This document shows positions 14,607 to 14,755 of a stretch of DNA of 14,755 bases, piece after piece; the first letter of the stretch is position 1, and each line of letters begins with the position of its first letter. The stretch comes from Acidimicrobiia bacterium. GTDB lineage: Bacteria; Actinomycetota; Acidimicrobiia; Spongiisociales; UBA5794. Below the pieces are notes generated by a model that was not told the DNA's origin, made no database searches, and saw nothing but the letters and a program-made list of their open reading frames with translations. Where the stretch lies: assembly GCA_030618675.1 (NCBI GenBank), contig JAUXCV010000015.1, positions 1 through 14,755 of the forward strand, given 5' to 3'. The position numbers and the translations under genes were made by a program.

Positions 14607-14612
14607 ACGGTA
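14607..14612 (-). promoter_or_regulatory. Putative -10 element of a leaderless dapA transcript
   Basis: TACCGT on the minus strand ends 7 nt before the dapA ATG and no Shine-Dalgarno lies between. The same hexamer is the -10 of the recA promoter. The -35 is not clear. Confidence 0.45.
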
Positions 14613-14697
14613 GCAGGAGGCCCTGGGAGTCTGTTGAACAATCCGAAGTGGCGCCTCTCCGGGTCCCATCGCCCCTGCCTTCGGCCGACCAGCTCGA

Positions 14698-14714
14698 AAT
14701 GTCGATTCGACATT
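14698..14714. promoter_or_regulatory. 17-bp palindrome upstream of dapA
   Basis: AATGTCGA, one central T, then TCGACATT: perfect 8-bp arms about 100 bp upstream of the dapA start codon. It could be an operator for dapA or the end of an upstream gene's transcript. The rest of 14600-14755 shows no identifiable gene, although it stays open in the dapA frame to the window edge. Confidence 0.4.
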
Positions 14715-14755
14715 CCTTCGCTTCTCGTCCTGTGGCAGATGACGATGATCCTCCG

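Noticed and set aside
14600..14713. A 38-residue N-terminal extension of DapA
   Set aside because: It does not resemble DapA and would skip the well-placed ATG preceded by TACCGT.

Overview
The window is a compact, GC-rich actinobacterial chromosome segment. The gene set and order (dapA, rnj, ftsK, pabBC, rimO, cinA, thpR, recA), an actinobacterial-type LexA box in front of recA and a mycobacterial-type RecA intein all point to Actinobacteria. The divergent, non-mycobacterial proteins suggest a deep lineage such as Acidimicrobiia, but that placement is inference. I see no transposase, tRNA, rRNA or CRISPR array. Apart from one gene, everything is on the minus strand, so transcription runs from the right end of the window towards the left.

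Right to left: dapA (lysine and peptidoglycan precursor synthesis) overlaps rnj (RNase J) by GTGA. A lone plus-strand gene (11563-12027) encodes a small protein that I recognise as GUN4-like. It shares a 183-bp divergent promoter region with ftsK and converges on rnj with a hairpin terminator between them. ftsK (DNA translocase) is followed by a fused pabB-pabC gene (4-aminobenzoate synthesis), a TauE/SafE-family membrane protein, two tandem paralogous small coiled-coil proteins of unknown function, and then rimO, cinA and thpR joined by GTGA overlaps. A 45-bp interrupted palindrome closes this set 7 bp after thpR. recA follows with its own SOS promoter, in which the LexA box sits inside the 17-bp spacer between the -35 and -10 elements.

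RecA is interrupted in its DNA-binding loop L2 by a 359-residue intein with an intact splicing core and a LAGLIDADG homing endonuclease. The insertion point is the one used by the M. leprae RecA intein, not the M. tuberculosis one.

Two initiation modes appear. Every gene that starts with ATG (dapA, ftsK, the GUN4-like gene, pabBC with its proposed start, both small coiled-coil genes, rimO) has a TAnnnT -10-like hexamer ending 6-8 nt before the ATG, as expected for leaderless mRNAs. The genes that start with GTG are stop-codon-coupled (cinA, thpR, rnj), preceded by a Shine-Dalgarno (recA), or have no clear signal (the TauE/SafE gene). The most unusual items are the stand-alone GUN4-like protein, the RecA intein, the duplicated coiled-coil pair and the genome-local leaderless pattern.
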